A stretch of 64,000 bases of DNA, taken from Dokdonella_A sp964582225 (GTDB lineage Bacteria; Pseudomonadota; Gammaproteobacteria; Xanthomonadales; Rhodanobacteraceae). The notes under the pieces were generated by a model, which had not been told where the DNA came from, searched no databases, and saw only the letters and a program-made list of their open reading frames with translations. A program made the position numbers and the translations under genes. The DNA is taken from assembly GCA_964582225.1 (NCBI GenBank), contig CAZORA010000010.1, positions 17,398 to 81,397 of the forward strand. Reading direction: 5' to 3'. Each line of letters opens with the position of its first letter. Positions within the stretch are counted from its first letter, which is position 1. Positions 9,091 to 17,512 of the stretch are shown here, piece after piece.

Positions 9091-10407
9091 ATGAATTCCC
9101 GCCAGCGCCCGCCCCGGATTCACGAAGTCGACGTCGTCGACCTCTCGCACGACGGCCGCGGCGTCGCCCGCATCGACGGCAAGACCGTCTTCGTCGGCGG
9201 CGTGCTGCCCGGCGAGCGCGCCCGCATCCGGGTGCTTCGGCGCACCCGCAGCTTCGACGAGGCGCGGCTGGAAGAGCTGCTCACGCGATCCCCGCAGCGG
9301 ATCGAGCCACGCTGTCCGCATTTCGGCACCTGCGGCGGCTGCAGCCTGCAGCATCTGCCGGCCGCGGCGCAGATCGAGGCCAAGCAGCGGGTGCTGGAAG
9401 AAAACCTGCAGCGGATCGGCAAGCTGGCGCCAGCGCGGTGGCTGGAGCCGCTGCGCGACGCCGACTGGGGCTATCGGCGCAAGGCGCGGCTGTCGGTCAA
9501 GTGGGTGGAAAAGAAGGACAAGGCGCTGGTCGGCTTTCGCGAGGTCGACCCGCGCTTCGTCGCCGATCTCTCGGTCTGCCACACCCTGATTCCCGCGGTC
9601 GGCGAGCGGATCGCCGAACTCTCGACGCTGGTCGGCTCGCTCGAGGCGCGGCGCGAGATCGCGCAGATCGAAGTTGCCGCGGGCGACGACGTCACGGCGC
9701 TGGTGTTTCGCCACCTGCAGCCGCTTTCCGCCGCCGATCGCGCCGCGCTGGTGGCCTTTGGTCGGGCCCACGACCTGGCGATCCTGCTGCAGCCGGGCGG
9801 CCCCGAGAGCGTGGTGCCGCTGTGGCCGGAACGCGTCGAGCTCAGCTTCCGCATCCCGCAGTTCGACCTCGAGCTCGGCTTTGCGCCGCTCGACTTCATC
9901 CAGGTCAACGCGGGCATGAATCTGAAGATGATCCAGCGCGCGCTCGAGCTACTGGAGCCCAGCTCCGGGGAGCGCGTGCTCGATCTGTTCTGCGGCCTCG
10001 GCAACTTCACCCTGCCGATCACGCGGCTCGCCGGACGGGTGGTCGGGGTCGAGGGCGAAGCGGCGATGGTCGAGCGCGCGCGCGCCAACGCGCGGCGCAA
10101 CGGCATCGACAACGCCGAGTTCCACGCCGCCGACCTGGCCGCGGACCAGCGCGGGGCGGCGTTCGCCCGCGCCGGCTTCGACCAGCTGCTGCTCGATCCG
10201 CCGCGATCGGGCGCGGCGGCGGTGCTCGACTGGCTACCCGCTACCGGTGCGCGGCGCGTCGTCTATGTCTCCTGCCATCCGGGCTCGCTGGCGCGCGACG
10301 CCGGCGCGCTGGTTCACCAGCACGGCTTCGAGCTGGTCGCGGCCGGGGTGATGGACATGTTCCCGCACACCGCGCACGTCGAGTCGATCGCGCTGTTTTG
10401 CCGCTGA
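9091..10407 (+). CDS. rlmD: 23S rRNA (uracil-1939-C5)-methyltransferase RlmD
   Basis: This SAM-dependent enzyme makes m5U1939 in 23S rRNA. The product is 438 residues. It has an N-terminal TRAM/OB domain, then [4Fe-4S] cluster cysteines C75, C81 and C84 (in CPHFGTCGGC) plus C163 (DLSVCHTL). The C-terminal Rossmann methyltransferase has DLFCGLGNFTLP as the SAM motif, and the catalytic Cys395 lies in SCHPGSLARD. The ATG at 9091 gives the expected N-terminus; the longer open frame upstream overlaps ydbL and is not needed. It is the first of a run of small-molecule genes (CYTH, nagZ, hpt, MTI phosphorylase). Confidence 0.94.
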   Translation: MNSRQRPPRIHEVDVVDLSHDGRGVARIDGKTVFVGGVLPGERARIRVLRRTRSFDEARLEELLTRSPQRIEPRCPHFGTCGGCSLQHLPAAAQIEAKQRVLEENLQRIGKLAPARWLEPLRDADWGYRRKARLSVKWVEKKDKALVGFREVDPRFVADLSVCHTLIPAVGERIAELSTLVGSLEARREIAQIEVAAGDDVTALVFRHLQPLSAADRAALVAFGRAHDLAILLQPGGPESVVPLWPERVELSFRIPQFDLELGFAPLDFIQVNAGMNLKMIQRALELLEPSSGERVLDLFCGLGNFTLPITRLAGRVVGVEGEAAMVERARANARRNGIDNAEFHAADLAADQRGAAFARAGFDQLLLDPPRSGAAAVLDWLPATGARRVVYVSCHPGSLARDAGALVHQHGFELVAAGVMDMFPHTAHVESIALFCR

Positions 10408-10465
10408 GCGGCGCGCTCGAAGCGGCTATGCTGCGGGCTCGCCCGCGGCCTCGGGATCACTCGTC

Positions 10466-10966
10466 ATGGCTCTCGAAATCGAACGCAAGTTCCTCGTCCT
10501 CGGCGACTCCTGGCGCAGCGCGGTGCATCGCACCGAAAGCATGCAGCAGGGCTATCTGGCCGGGCCGCCGGCGGCGCGCTGTTCGGTGCGCGTGCGCCTG
10601 GTCGGCGAAGCCGCCTGGCTCAACATCAAGTCGCTCGCCAGCGGCATCGTGCGCGACGAGTTCGAGTACTCGATTCCCGCCGCCGACGCGCGCCGCATGC
10701 TGGCCGATCTGGCCGGCGGCGTGGTGCTGAAGCGGCGACACCACGTCGACGTCGGCGAACATCGCTTCGAGATCGACGAGTTCGAAGGCGACAACACGGG
10801 CCTGGTGGTGGCCGAGATCGAGCTCGACCACGAAGCCGCCAGCGTGCCGCGGCCGCGCTGGCTCGGCGCCGAGGTGAGCGCGCTCGAGCGCTACTACAAC
10901 TTCAACCTCGCCTGGCGCCCCTGGGCGCGCTGGAGCGCGGACGAGCGGGCAGCGCGCGACGCCTGA
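10466..10966 (+). CDS. CYTH-domain inorganic triphosphatase-like protein
   Basis: The 166-residue single-domain protein opens with EIERK (residues 4-8), the ExExK signature of CYTH (CyaB/thiamine triphosphatase) tunnel enzymes. Further basic and acidic tunnel residues follow (RVRLVGEAAWLNIK, KRRHHVDVG, FEIDEFEGDNTGLVVAEIEL). Family members of this size usually hydrolyse inorganic triphosphate or thiamine triphosphate in a metal-dependent way. No CHAD domain is attached, unlike E. coli YgiF. It lies 58 bases after rlmD and 14 before nagZ. The domain is certain; the natural substrate is not. Confidence 0.87.
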   Translation: MALEIERKFLVLGDSWRSAVHRTESMQQGYLAGPPAARCSVRVRLVGEAAWLNIKSLASGIVRDEFEYSIPAADARRMLADLAGGVVLKRRHHVDVGEHRFEIDEFEGDNTGLVVAEIELDHEAASVPRPRWLGAEVSALERYYNFNLAWRPWARWSADERAARDA

Positions 10967-10980
10967 TACCATCGCGCGCC

Positions 10981-11997
10981 ATGCTGATCATCGGAATCGC
11001 CGGCAAGACCCTCGACGAGGACGACCGCGTGCGCCTGCGCCATCCGCAGGTGAGCGGGGTGATCCTGTTCACGCGCAACTACCGCGACTGCGCGCAGCTG
11101 GCGGCGCTGGTCGACGCCATTCGCGACGCCTGCGAGCGGCCCCTGCTGGTCTGCGTCGACCAGGAAGGTGGGCCGGTGCAGCGTTTCCGCGAGGGCTTCA
11201 CGCGGCTGCCGGCGCTGGCGCGCCTCGGTGCTCTTTACGTCCGCGCGCCGCAGAGCGCGGTCTCACTGGCGGAAGAGCACGCCTGGCTGATGGCCAGCGA
11301 GCTGCGCGCGGTGGGGGTGGACATGAGCTTCGCGCCGGTCGCCGACCTGCGTCGCGGCAACCGGGCGATCGGCGAGCGTGCCTTTTCCGCCGATCCGAGG
11401 GCGACTTCGGAGCTGGTGCAGGCCTATCTGCGCGGCATGCGGCTGGCCGGCATGTCAGCCACGCTCAAACACTTTCCCGGCCACGGTTCGGTGCTCGAGG
11501 ACACCCACGTCGACGCCGCCAGCGACCCGCGCTCGCTGGACGAACTGCGCCAGTGCGACCTCGTTCCCTTCGTCGAAGGCATCGAGGCTGGCGCCGACGC
11601 GGTCATGATGGCGCATGTGGTCTACCCGCAGGTCGACGCCCTGCCGGCCGGCTATTCCCGCGTCTGGATCGAGAACGTCCTGCGTGGCGAGCTCGGCTTC
11701 GGCGGCCTGGTGATCGGCGACGACATCGGCATGGCGGCGGCGGCCGGGATCGGCGGCATCGAGACGCGAATCGATGCCCATCTCGCGGCCGGCTGCGACC
11801 TGCTGCTGGCCTGCGGCCCGGAGCTGGTCGACGCCGCGATTGCCGCCTGCGCCGGACGCAGGCCCTGCGATGCGGAGCGCATCGTGCGCCTGCAGGGGAC
11901 GGTGGCGCCGAGCTGGGACGCGCTGGTCTGCAATCCGCAGCGCGATGAATTCGTGGCCCGCGTGCGGGCGCTGGACGAGCCGGGAATGCCCTCATGA
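10981..11997 (+). CDS. nagZ: Beta-N-acetylhexosaminidase NagZ
   Basis: This cytoplasmic glycoside hydrolase family 3 enzyme cuts GlcNAc from anhydro-muropeptides during peptidoglycan recycling, and so sets the level of AmpR effector where ampC exists. The 338-residue length is normal. The signature KHFPGHG is at 163-169, and the catalytic nucleophile Asp lies in LVIGDDIGM (about 247-248). The gene overlaps hpt by 4 bases (ATGA), so translation is coupled. An extended -10-like TGATACCAT (10964-10972) ends only 8 bases before the ATG, which would give an almost leaderless transcript if it is active. Confidence 0.94.
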   Translation: MLIIGIAGKTLDEDDRVRLRHPQVSGVILFTRNYRDCAQLAALVDAIRDACERPLLVCVDQEGGPVQRFREGFTRLPALARLGALYVRAPQSAVSLAEEHAWLMASELRAVGVDMSFAPVADLRRGNRAIGERAFSADPRATSELVQAYLRGMRLAGMSATLKHFPGHGSVLEDTHVDAASDPRSLDELRQCDLVPFVEGIEAGADAVMMAHVVYPQVDALPAGYSRVWIENVLRGELGFGGLVIGDDIGMAAAAGIGGIETRIDAHLAAGCDLLLACGPELVDAAIAACAGRRPCDAERIVRLQGTVAPSWDALVCNPQRDEFVARVRALDEPGMPS

Positions 11998-12539
11998 ATC
12001 CGCAGCAGTTCGCCACCGTGCTCGCTGGCGCCGATCTGGTCCACGGGCGCGAGACGCTGGCAGGGGCCATCGAGCGCATCGGCGGCGAAATCGATCGTGC
12101 GCTGAACGGCGCGCCGGCGGTATTTCTGACCGTCATGCAGGGCGGGGTGATCTTCGCCGGCCAGCTGGCGACGGAAATCAGCGCGCCGCTCGAGTTCGAC
12201 TACGTGCACGTCACCCGCTTCCACGGCGGTCTGGCGGGCGGGCGGCTGCAGTGGATTCGCGCACCGGCGCTGGAGCTCGCCGGTGCCACCGTGCTGCTGG
12301 TCGACGACATCCTCGACGAGGGAAACACGCTCAAGGAGATTCGCGACGAATGCCTGAGGCGCGGCGCCGCGAGGGTGATGGTCGCCGTGCTCTGCGAGAA
12401 GCGCCACAATCGACGGGTGGACGGCATCCACGCCGATTTCGTCGGCGTGGAAGTGCCGGATCGCTACGTGTTCGGCTACGGCCTCGACTATCGCGAATGC
12501 GGTCGCAACCTGCCCGGCATCTACGCGGTGGACGCATGA
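11994..12539 (+). CDS. hpt: Hypoxanthine-guanine phosphoribosyltransferase
   Basis: The enzyme joins hypoxanthine or guanine to PRPP to give IMP or GMP in purine salvage. The 181-residue protein has the PRPP-binding motif LLVDDILDEGNT (about 101-112), a flexible-loop region around 75-95 and a base-binding region near the C-terminus (DRYVFGYGLDY). It overlaps nagZ upstream and the thioinosine phosphorylase downstream by 4 bases each (ATGA). The coupling to a gene whose product releases hypoxanthine makes IMP salvage the likely main role. Confidence 0.92.
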   Translation: MNPQQFATVLAGADLVHGRETLAGAIERIGGEIDRALNGAPAVFLTVMQGGVIFAGQLATEISAPLEFDYVHVTRFHGGLAGGRLQWIRAPALELAGATVLLVDDILDEGNTLKEIRDECLRRGAARVMVAVLCEKRHNRRVDGIHADFVGVEVPDRYVFGYGLDYRECGRNLPGIYAVDA

Positions 12540-13300
12540 GTGCGGGCAGCGCCCTGGCGGTGATCGGCGGCACCGGCCTGTACGCGCTGCCCGGCCTGGA
12601 CGGACTCGAGCGCCTGTCGGCGCATACTCCGTACGGCGCGCCTTCAGGTGCCGTGGTCGCTGGCCGGCTCGGCGAGCAGTGCGTACTGTTCCTCGCCCGC
12701 CACGGCGAGGATCACTCCATTCCTCCGCACCGGGTCAACTACCGCGCCAACCTCTGGGCGCTGCGCGAGGCGGGCGCGCAGCGGGTGGTGGCGGTGAACG
12801 CGGTGGGCGGCATTCGCGAGGATCTGCAGGCCGGCGTGATCGCGCTGCCCGAGCAGATCATCGACTACACCTGGGGACGCGCCTCGAGCTTTTGGGACGA
12901 AGCGGGTGGCGAAGCCCTGCACGTCGACTTCAGCGAGCCCTATACGGCCGACCTGCGCGATGCGCTGCGGACGGCTTCGCGGGCTGCGGGGGTCGAGCTG
13001 CGCGAGGGAGGCTGCTACGCCGCGACCCAGGGGCCCCGCCTAGAGTCGCGCGCCGAAATTCGCCGCCTGCGCCGCGACGGCTGCGATCTGGTCGGCATGA
13101 CCGGCATGCCCGAGGCGGGACTCGCGCGTGAGCTCGGGCTCGACTACGCCTGCCTCGCGCTGGTGGCGAACCGCGCCGCCGGCTGCGGCGCGGAGAGCGA
13201 GATCAGCGTCGACGAAATCCACGTCCGGCTGGCCGAAATGACGGAACGCGTGCTGCGCCTGCTGGCGGCATTGTGCCGATCGATGGCTCGATCGCAGTGA
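12536..13300 (+). CDS. S-methyl-5'-thioinosine phosphorylase (PNP/MTAP family 2)
   Basis: The 254-residue member of the PNP/MTAP class 2 family has the phosphate-binding start GGTGLY, RHGEDHSIPPHRVNYRAN in the middle, and the active-site stretch VGMTGMPEAGLARE. The MTGMPEA form, rather than MTTVPEA, is what I recall for enzymes preferring methylthioinosine, such as P. aeruginosa PA3004, which is also next to nagZ. Such enzymes release hypoxanthine and 5-methylthioribose-1-phosphate, and the coupled hpt gene could reuse the base. The ATG at 12536 overlaps the hpt stop; the longer upstream frame is spurious. The substrate call is inference from motif and neighbours. Confidence 0.85.
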   Translation: MSAGSALAVIGGTGLYALPGLDGLERLSAHTPYGAPSGAVVAGRLGEQCVLFLARHGEDHSIPPHRVNYRANLWALREAGAQRVVAVNAVGGIREDLQAGVIALPEQIIDYTWGRASSFWDEAGGEALHVDFSEPYTADLRDALRTASRAAGVELREGGCYAATQGPRLESRAEIRRLRRDGCDLVGMTGMPEAGLARELGLDYACLALVANRAAGCGAESEISVDEIHVRLAEMTERVLRLLAALCRSMARSQ

Positions 13301-13353
13301 ACTGTGATCGAATACACCCCCGGGTATGACTTTCGGCCGTTGTGAATGAACGC

Positions 13354-13384
13354 TTGATTTGCGCAGGTACCGGCTTGTTATACT
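13354..13384 (+). promoter_or_regulatory. Putative sigma-70 promoter of the cold-shock gene
   Basis: TTGATT (13354-13359) and TATACT (13379-13384) form a good -35/-10 pair with a long 19-base spacer. The start would fall near 13391, leaving a leader of about 60 bases before the ATG at 13453. The surrounding stretch is AT-richer than its neighbourhood. It follows the thioinosine phosphorylase operon by about 50 bases. Confidence 0.5.
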
Positions 13385-13452
13385 GAGTCCGCGCGATCCC
13401 GTGGGCAAGTGCGGCAGTTCGCGCACAGGTTCATTCACGAGGGGCTTCATCG

Positions 13453-13659
13453 ATGTTTTTCGGTACCGTCAAGTGGTTCAACGACGCTAAGGGATTCGGC
13501 TTCATCGCTCCGGAGGAGGGCGGCGATGACGTGTTCGTGCATTACTCCGCGATCAATTCGCAAGGGTTTCGCAGCCTGCAGCAGGGACAGCGGGTGAGCT
13601 TCGAGATCGTGCAGGGGCCCAAGGGCTCCCAGGCCGCCGGCGTGCAGGCCGTCGAATAG
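13453..13659 (+). CDS. Cold-shock domain protein (CspA family)
   Basis: This is a 68-residue single cold-shock domain that binds single-stranded RNA or DNA and melts RNA structure. RNP1 (KGFGFI, residues 13-18) and RNP2 (VFVHY, 27-31) are both intact. The protein is full length for the family. It forms its own transcription unit, with a promoter about 70-100 bases upstream and a strong terminator 22 bases after the stop. Whether it is cold-induced or constitutive (CspC/E type) cannot be told from the sequence. Confidence 0.95.
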   Translation: MFFGTVKWFNDAKGFGFIAPEEGGDDVFVHYSAINSQGFRSLQQGQRVSFEIVQGPKGSQAAGVQAVE

Positions 13660-13681
13660 GCGTCGGACGAAGGACTTCAAG

Positions 13682-13707
13682 AGCCCCGCGCTGGCGGGGC
13701 TTTTTTT
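13682..13707 (+). terminator. Rho-independent terminator after the cold-shock gene
   Basis: A perfect 8-base stem (AGCCCCGC / GCGGGGCT) with a GCTG loop spans 13682-13701 and runs directly into seven T residues. It ends the cold-shock transcript before the convergent hydrolase gene. Confidence 0.93.
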
Positions 13708-13721
13708 GTGCGCCCGAGGCT

Positions 13722-14159
13722 TCAGTTCACGCGATAGAAACTGTGCGCGCCGATGGTGGCCAAGGGCGGACCCTTGACCCAGTACGGGGTGACGATGTCG
13801 GTGGCGAAGAAGGAATCGGCGTGCGGCACGACCGGATTGCGCTCGCTGCGCGGGTGCGACCACATCTCGAGCGTACTGGCGGCGACGAGCCAGGCGCGCT
13901 TCCAGGCCTGCGGGTTTTTCAGCTCCCGGTCGGGGCTGCCGGTGCCGGTAGCGAACTGCCACGGTGCCTGCACCACGTCACAGACGCTGTTGCCCCAGCG
14001 ACCGCTGTCACGGCGTCGCAGGGCGACTTCGGCGACCGCGCGCTGGCCCGCGACGGGCTCGCTGCGCGCCTCGAGGTAGACTGTCGTCGCCAGACAGATG
14101 TGGTCAGCGATCGGCTGCGGCGAGATCGAAGCGAGCCAAAGCACAAAAGCGAGTTTCAT
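13722..14159 (-). CDS. SleB/CwlJ-like cell wall hydrolase
   Basis: The 145-residue protein belongs to the Hydrolase_2 (SleB/CwlJ) family of peptidoglycan-cleaving enzymes. Its N-terminus is signal-like (about 1-18). The family Glu is at 30 in VYLEARSEP, followed by SVCDVV and QF, and by a C-terminal IGAHSFY that matches the conserved H-x-FY end. Despite the spore-germination name, the family is common in non-sporing proteobacteria, where the targets are poorly known. It stands alone, convergent to the cold-shock gene. Confidence 0.8.
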   Translation of the reverse strand: MKLAFVLWLASISPQPIADHICLATTVYLEARSEPVAGQRAVAEVALRRRDSGRWGNSVCDVVQAPWQFATGTGSPDRELKNPQAWKRAWLVAASTLEMWSHPRSERNPVVPHADSFFATDIVTPYWVKGPPLATIGAHSFYRVN

Positions 14160-14540
14160 CCGGTACCTCGTTTTTGGTGTCCGCGCGCGGGCTTGGTTCG
14201 CGGCGCATTGAGTTCCGCAAACCCGGCAGGGCGATCAAGCCCCGCCACATCCCACCCCGTGGACGTGGTATTGCAATTCGTACGCGGCGCACGCCCGTCG
14301 CGGGCCTGCTGCGCCAGCGCCGATCGGTGTTGCCTGCCACCCCGGCAGTCACCCCGGTCTGCATGAGCGCGACGCGGCGTGCCGCGTCGAGTCGAACTCG
14401 CGCGTGCCTGACGTCGCGAATTCCCTGTGTCCTTGCCGGCTGCGGAATTTCTGTCAGCCGACCGCCGCGCAGGCTAACGGAACGAAGCGTCCCTGTCTGT
14501 CCTCTGGCGATGCGCTGTTCAGCCAGCGCTAAGGCCTTGT
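14160..14540. other. 381-base gap without a convincing gene
   Basis: No plausible coding frame fills the space between the start of the SleB-like gene and the end of ygfZ. The one visible element is a near-perfect palindrome at 14370-14389 (stem CGACGCGGC / GCCGCGTCG, GT centre) without a T-run. The upstream promoter of the SleB-like gene should lie at the left end. The composition is less GC-extreme than the genes around it. Confidence 0.6.
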
Positions 14541-15416
14541 TTAGGCGTCCAAATCAGGATTCTGCACGATCTCGGGCGGAGTCAGAAAGCGCTCGAGCGG
14601 GTGCACCGCGGCGCCTTGCGCGGTGCGCAGGCCGGCAGCGACGGGATCGGGCCCGATCAGGGCGAGGCCTTCCGCACGCCGCCCGTCGACCGCTGCGGCA
14701 TACAGGATGCGGCCGGCCGAGCGGCCGGGCGAGTCATGCAGCGGCGCGCCGGGCGAGGGGAGCGTGTCGTCCAGCGCAACGTGCCACAGCTGACGCTTGT
14801 TGCCGCCGCGGAAGTGAAGGCGGGCAACGATTTCCTGACCTGGATAGCAGCCCTTGGCGTAGTCGATCGCGCCAAGCCGATCGAGGCCGAGCGCGACGGC
14901 CATGAACTCGCCGCCCAGCTCGGGGGCGAGCAACGGCAGGCCGTTGCGGATGGCGGCAAGACGCCACGAATTCAGCGCCGCAGGGTCGAAGTCGACGCTG
15001 GCGCCGGGGCTCGGGCCGAGCAGGCCCGGCCCGGCGGGCAGCTTCAGCAGCCAGCCGGGTCCGGCGGCACGGAGCTCGTTGGGCGCCGGCATGCTGCCTG
15101 CCGGATCGCTGCCCTGCTGCAGCGCCCAGCCGGCGGGCCGGTCCAGCTCTACCCTGGCGCGCAGGATGAAGCGCGCCAGGTCCCGCCGCATCGCCTCGGC
15201 GCCGCCCAGCGGCAGCCACAGGAGCCAGCGTGCGGGCTGCGGATGCAGCAGCGCAAAAAAATAGCGTACCCGGCCGCGCGCATCGAGCCATGCGCTCCAC
15301 TGCCAGCGCCCCGGCGCGAGTGCGGCGACGTTGCTGCAGAGCTGCCCCTGCAGAAACGTCGCGGCGTCGTCCCCGGTCACGGCGAGGATTTCGACCGAGC
15401 AGAGCGGTGTGAACAT
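14541..15416 (-). CDS. ygfZ: Folate-binding YgfZ protein (Fe-S cluster assembly factor)
   Basis: YgfZ is a tetrahydrofolate-dependent GcvT-like protein that helps assemble or repair certain iron-sulfur enzymes. The 291-residue product carries the hallmark KGCYPGQE at 188-195 and the N-terminal FLQGQLCSNV segment of the family. The ATG at 15416 gives a normal N-terminus; the open frame extends much farther upstream, but that part is only the antisense of sdhA. It is divergent from sdhA. In many gammaproteobacteria ygfZ sits divergent from sdhE-ygfX, and here sdhA is inserted between them. Confidence 0.92.
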   Translation of the reverse strand: MFTPLCSVEILAVTGDDAATFLQGQLCSNVAALAPGRWQWSAWLDARGRVRYFFALLHPQPARWLLWLPLGGAEAMRRDLARFILRARVELDRPAGWALQQGSDPAGSMPAPNELRAAGPGWLLKLPAGPGLLGPSPGASVDFDPAALNSWRLAAIRNGLPLLAPELGGEFMAVALGLDRLGAIDYAKGCYPGQEIVARLHFRGGNKRQLWHVALDDTLPSPGAPLHDSPGRSAGRILYAAAVDGRRAEGLALIGPDPVAAGLRTAQGAAVHPLERFLTPPEIVQNPDLDA

Positions 15417-15713
15417 GGTGCTGCGCGACTGCGGCTGCGGGGCCGACCAGTGTCGGACCTGAGGGAGTGAGCGGCAAGAGCCCGAATCCTGCGATTTGTC
15501 CCGTGCCCTGTGCAGGGGTACCCTGCTGGGGCTGGCCGAGTGCACGGCGAACCGGCTCGCGTCGTCGCCCGACTTGCGGAATCCACCTCGATCCGGGCCG
15601 CCCACCGCGCGGGACTCGACCGCGGGCTGGCGGTCAAGGACAATGAATGTTCGCGCGCGGCGCCTCGGCGCGCGCGGCACCGTTTTTTTGCACCGCATTG
15701 GGAAATTGCCTCG

Positions 15714-17501
15714 ATGAGCAGCTACAACATTCAGCAGCACAAGGTCGACATCCTCGTCATCGGCGCCGGTGGCGCCGGGCTGCGCGCCACCGTGGGCCTT
15801 GCCGCGACCGGCCTCTCCACCGCCTGCATCAGCAAGGTATTTCCCACCCGCTCGCACACCGTTGCCGCTCAGGGCGGCATTTCGGCCGCGCTCGGCAACA
15901 TGGGCGAGGACAACTGGCGCTTCCACTTCTACGACACGGTCAAGGGTTCGGACTGGCTGGGCGACCAGGATGCGATCGAGTACATGACCAAGAACGCCCC
16001 GGCCGCGGTGATCGAGCTCGAGCATTACGGCATGCCGTTCTCGCGCACCGAGGAGGGCCTGATCTATCAGCGTCCCTTCGGCGGCATGACCACCAACTAC
16101 GGCAAGGGCACGGCGCAGCGCACCTGCGCCGCCGCCGACCGCACCGGCCACGCCATGCTGCACACGCTGTACCAGCAGGCACTCAAGCATCAGGCGCACT
16201 TTTTCATCGAGTACTTCGTGGTCGATTTGATCTTCGACCAGGACGGCGCCTGCTGCGGCGCGCTGGCGCTCGACCTGAACGCCGGCGAGATGCACCTGTT
16301 CCGCGCCCACGCGGTGGTGCTCGCCACCGGCGGCTACGGTCGCGCCTACTTCAGCTGCACCTCGGCGCACACCTGCACCGGCGACGGCGGCGGTCTGGCG
16401 CTGCGCGCCGGACTCGCGCTGCAGGACATGGAGTTCGTGCAGTTCCACCCCACCGGCATTTACGGCGCCGGCTGCCTGATCACCGAGGGCGTGCGCGGCG
16501 AAGGCGGCTTCCTGACCAACTCGAACGGCGAGCGCTTCATGGAGCGCTACGCGCCGAACGCCAAGGACCTGGCCTCGCGCGACGTGGTGAGCCGCGCCAT
16601 GACCATCGAGATTCGCGAGGGCCGCGGCGTCGGCGAGCACAAGGACCATCTGCTGCTGAACCTGCAGCACCTCGGCGCCGAAGTCCTGCACGAGAAGCTG
16701 CCGGGCATTTCCGAGTCGGCGCGCATCTTCGCCGGCGTCGACGTCACCAAGCAGCCGATTCCGGTGCTGCCGACCGTGCACTACAACATGGGCGGCATCC
16801 CGACCAACTACCACGGCGAGGTCGTGCAGAAGAATGCGGACGGCGTCGAAGTGACGGTGCCGGGTCTGTTCTCGGTCGGCGAGGCGGCCTGTGTCTCGGT
16901 GCACGGCGGCAATCGCCTGGGCTCGAACTCGCTGCTCGACCTGGTCGTGTTCGGGCGCTCCGCGGCCCTGCGCTGCGCCGAGATCGTCGAGCCCGGACAG
17001 CCGCACCGCGACCTGCCGCCATCGGCGACGGACGCGGCGTTCGATCATTTCGACCGCATCCGCCACGCCAACGGCTCGACGCCGACCGCCAAGCTGCGCC
17101 TCGCCATGCAGCGGGCGATGCAGAAGGACGCCGCGGTGTTCCGCACGGCGGAAAGCCTCAAGGACGGCTGCGTGCGGGTGGGCGAGCTCTTCAAGCAGTT
17201 CGCCGACGTCCACGTCAGCGACCGCTCGTTGATCTGGAACACCGACCTGATCGAGACCTTCGAGCTGGAAAACCTGCTCTACAACGCGGTGGCGACGATC
17301 AACTCCGCCGAGCAGCGCCCGGAGAGCCGCGGCGCGCACGCGCGCGAGGACTATCCCGAGCGCGACGACGTGAATTGGCTGAAGCACACCCTGGTGCGGG
17401 TGGATGCGGAGGGCAAGTGCAGCTTCGACTATCGCCCGGTGCACCTCGAGACCATGACCGATGAGGTAGCGTCGGTTCCGCTCGCCAAGCGCGTCTACTG
17501 A
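15714..17501 (+). CDS. sdhA: Succinate dehydrogenase flavoprotein subunit SdhA
   Basis: The 595-residue protein is the FAD subunit of complex II, oxidising succinate to fumarate. It shows the dinucleotide motif VIGAGGAG (about 15-22), the covalent-FAD histidine at about 48 in TRSHTVAAQGG, the substrate-site blocks HPTGIYGAGCLITEG and VRGEGG, His356 in PTVHYNMGG, and GNRLGSNSLLDLVVFGR. Length and C-terminus (LAKRVY) are normal, so it looks functional. Its partners sdhC and sdhD are absent upstream and sdhB is absent downstream; sdhE follows after 11 bases. The missing subunits must be elsewhere if the complex is made. Confidence 0.96.
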   Translation: MSSYNIQQHKVDILVIGAGGAGLRATVGLAATGLSTACISKVFPTRSHTVAAQGGISAALGNMGEDNWRFHFYDTVKGSDWLGDQDAIEYMTKNAPAAVIELEHYGMPFSRTEEGLIYQRPFGGMTTNYGKGTAQRTCAAADRTGHAMLHTLYQQALKHQAHFFIEYFVVDLIFDQDGACCGALALDLNAGEMHLFRAHAVVLATGGYGRAYFSCTSAHTCTGDGGGLALRAGLALQDMEFVQFHPTGIYGAGCLITEGVRGEGGFLTNSNGERFMERYAPNAKDLASRDVVSRAMTIEIREGRGVGEHKDHLLLNLQHLGAEVLHEKLPGISESARIFAGVDVTKQPIPVLPTVHYNMGGIPTNYHGEVVQKNADGVEVTVPGLFSVGEAACVSVHGGNRLGSNSLLDLVVFGRSAALRCAEIVEPGQPHRDLPPSATDAAFDHFDRIRHANGSTPTAKLRLAMQRAMQKDAAVFRTAESLKDGCVRVGELFKQFADVHVSDRSLIWNTDLIETFELENLLYNAVATINSAEQRPESRGAHAREDYPERDDVNWLKHTLVRVDAEGKCSFDYRPVHLETMTDEVASVPLAKRVY

Positions 17502-17512
17502 CTCCCGCGCCG

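Noticed and set aside
14370..14389. Palindrome in the gap between the SleB-like gene and ygfZ
   Set aside because: It lacks a T-run and any obvious partner copy in this window; noted in the gap entry but not called a regulatory site.
15496..15524. TTGTCC-17-TACCCT as a promoter for sdhA
   Set aside because: The -10 matches consensus at only three positions and the leader would be about 180 bases; the spacing alone is not enough.
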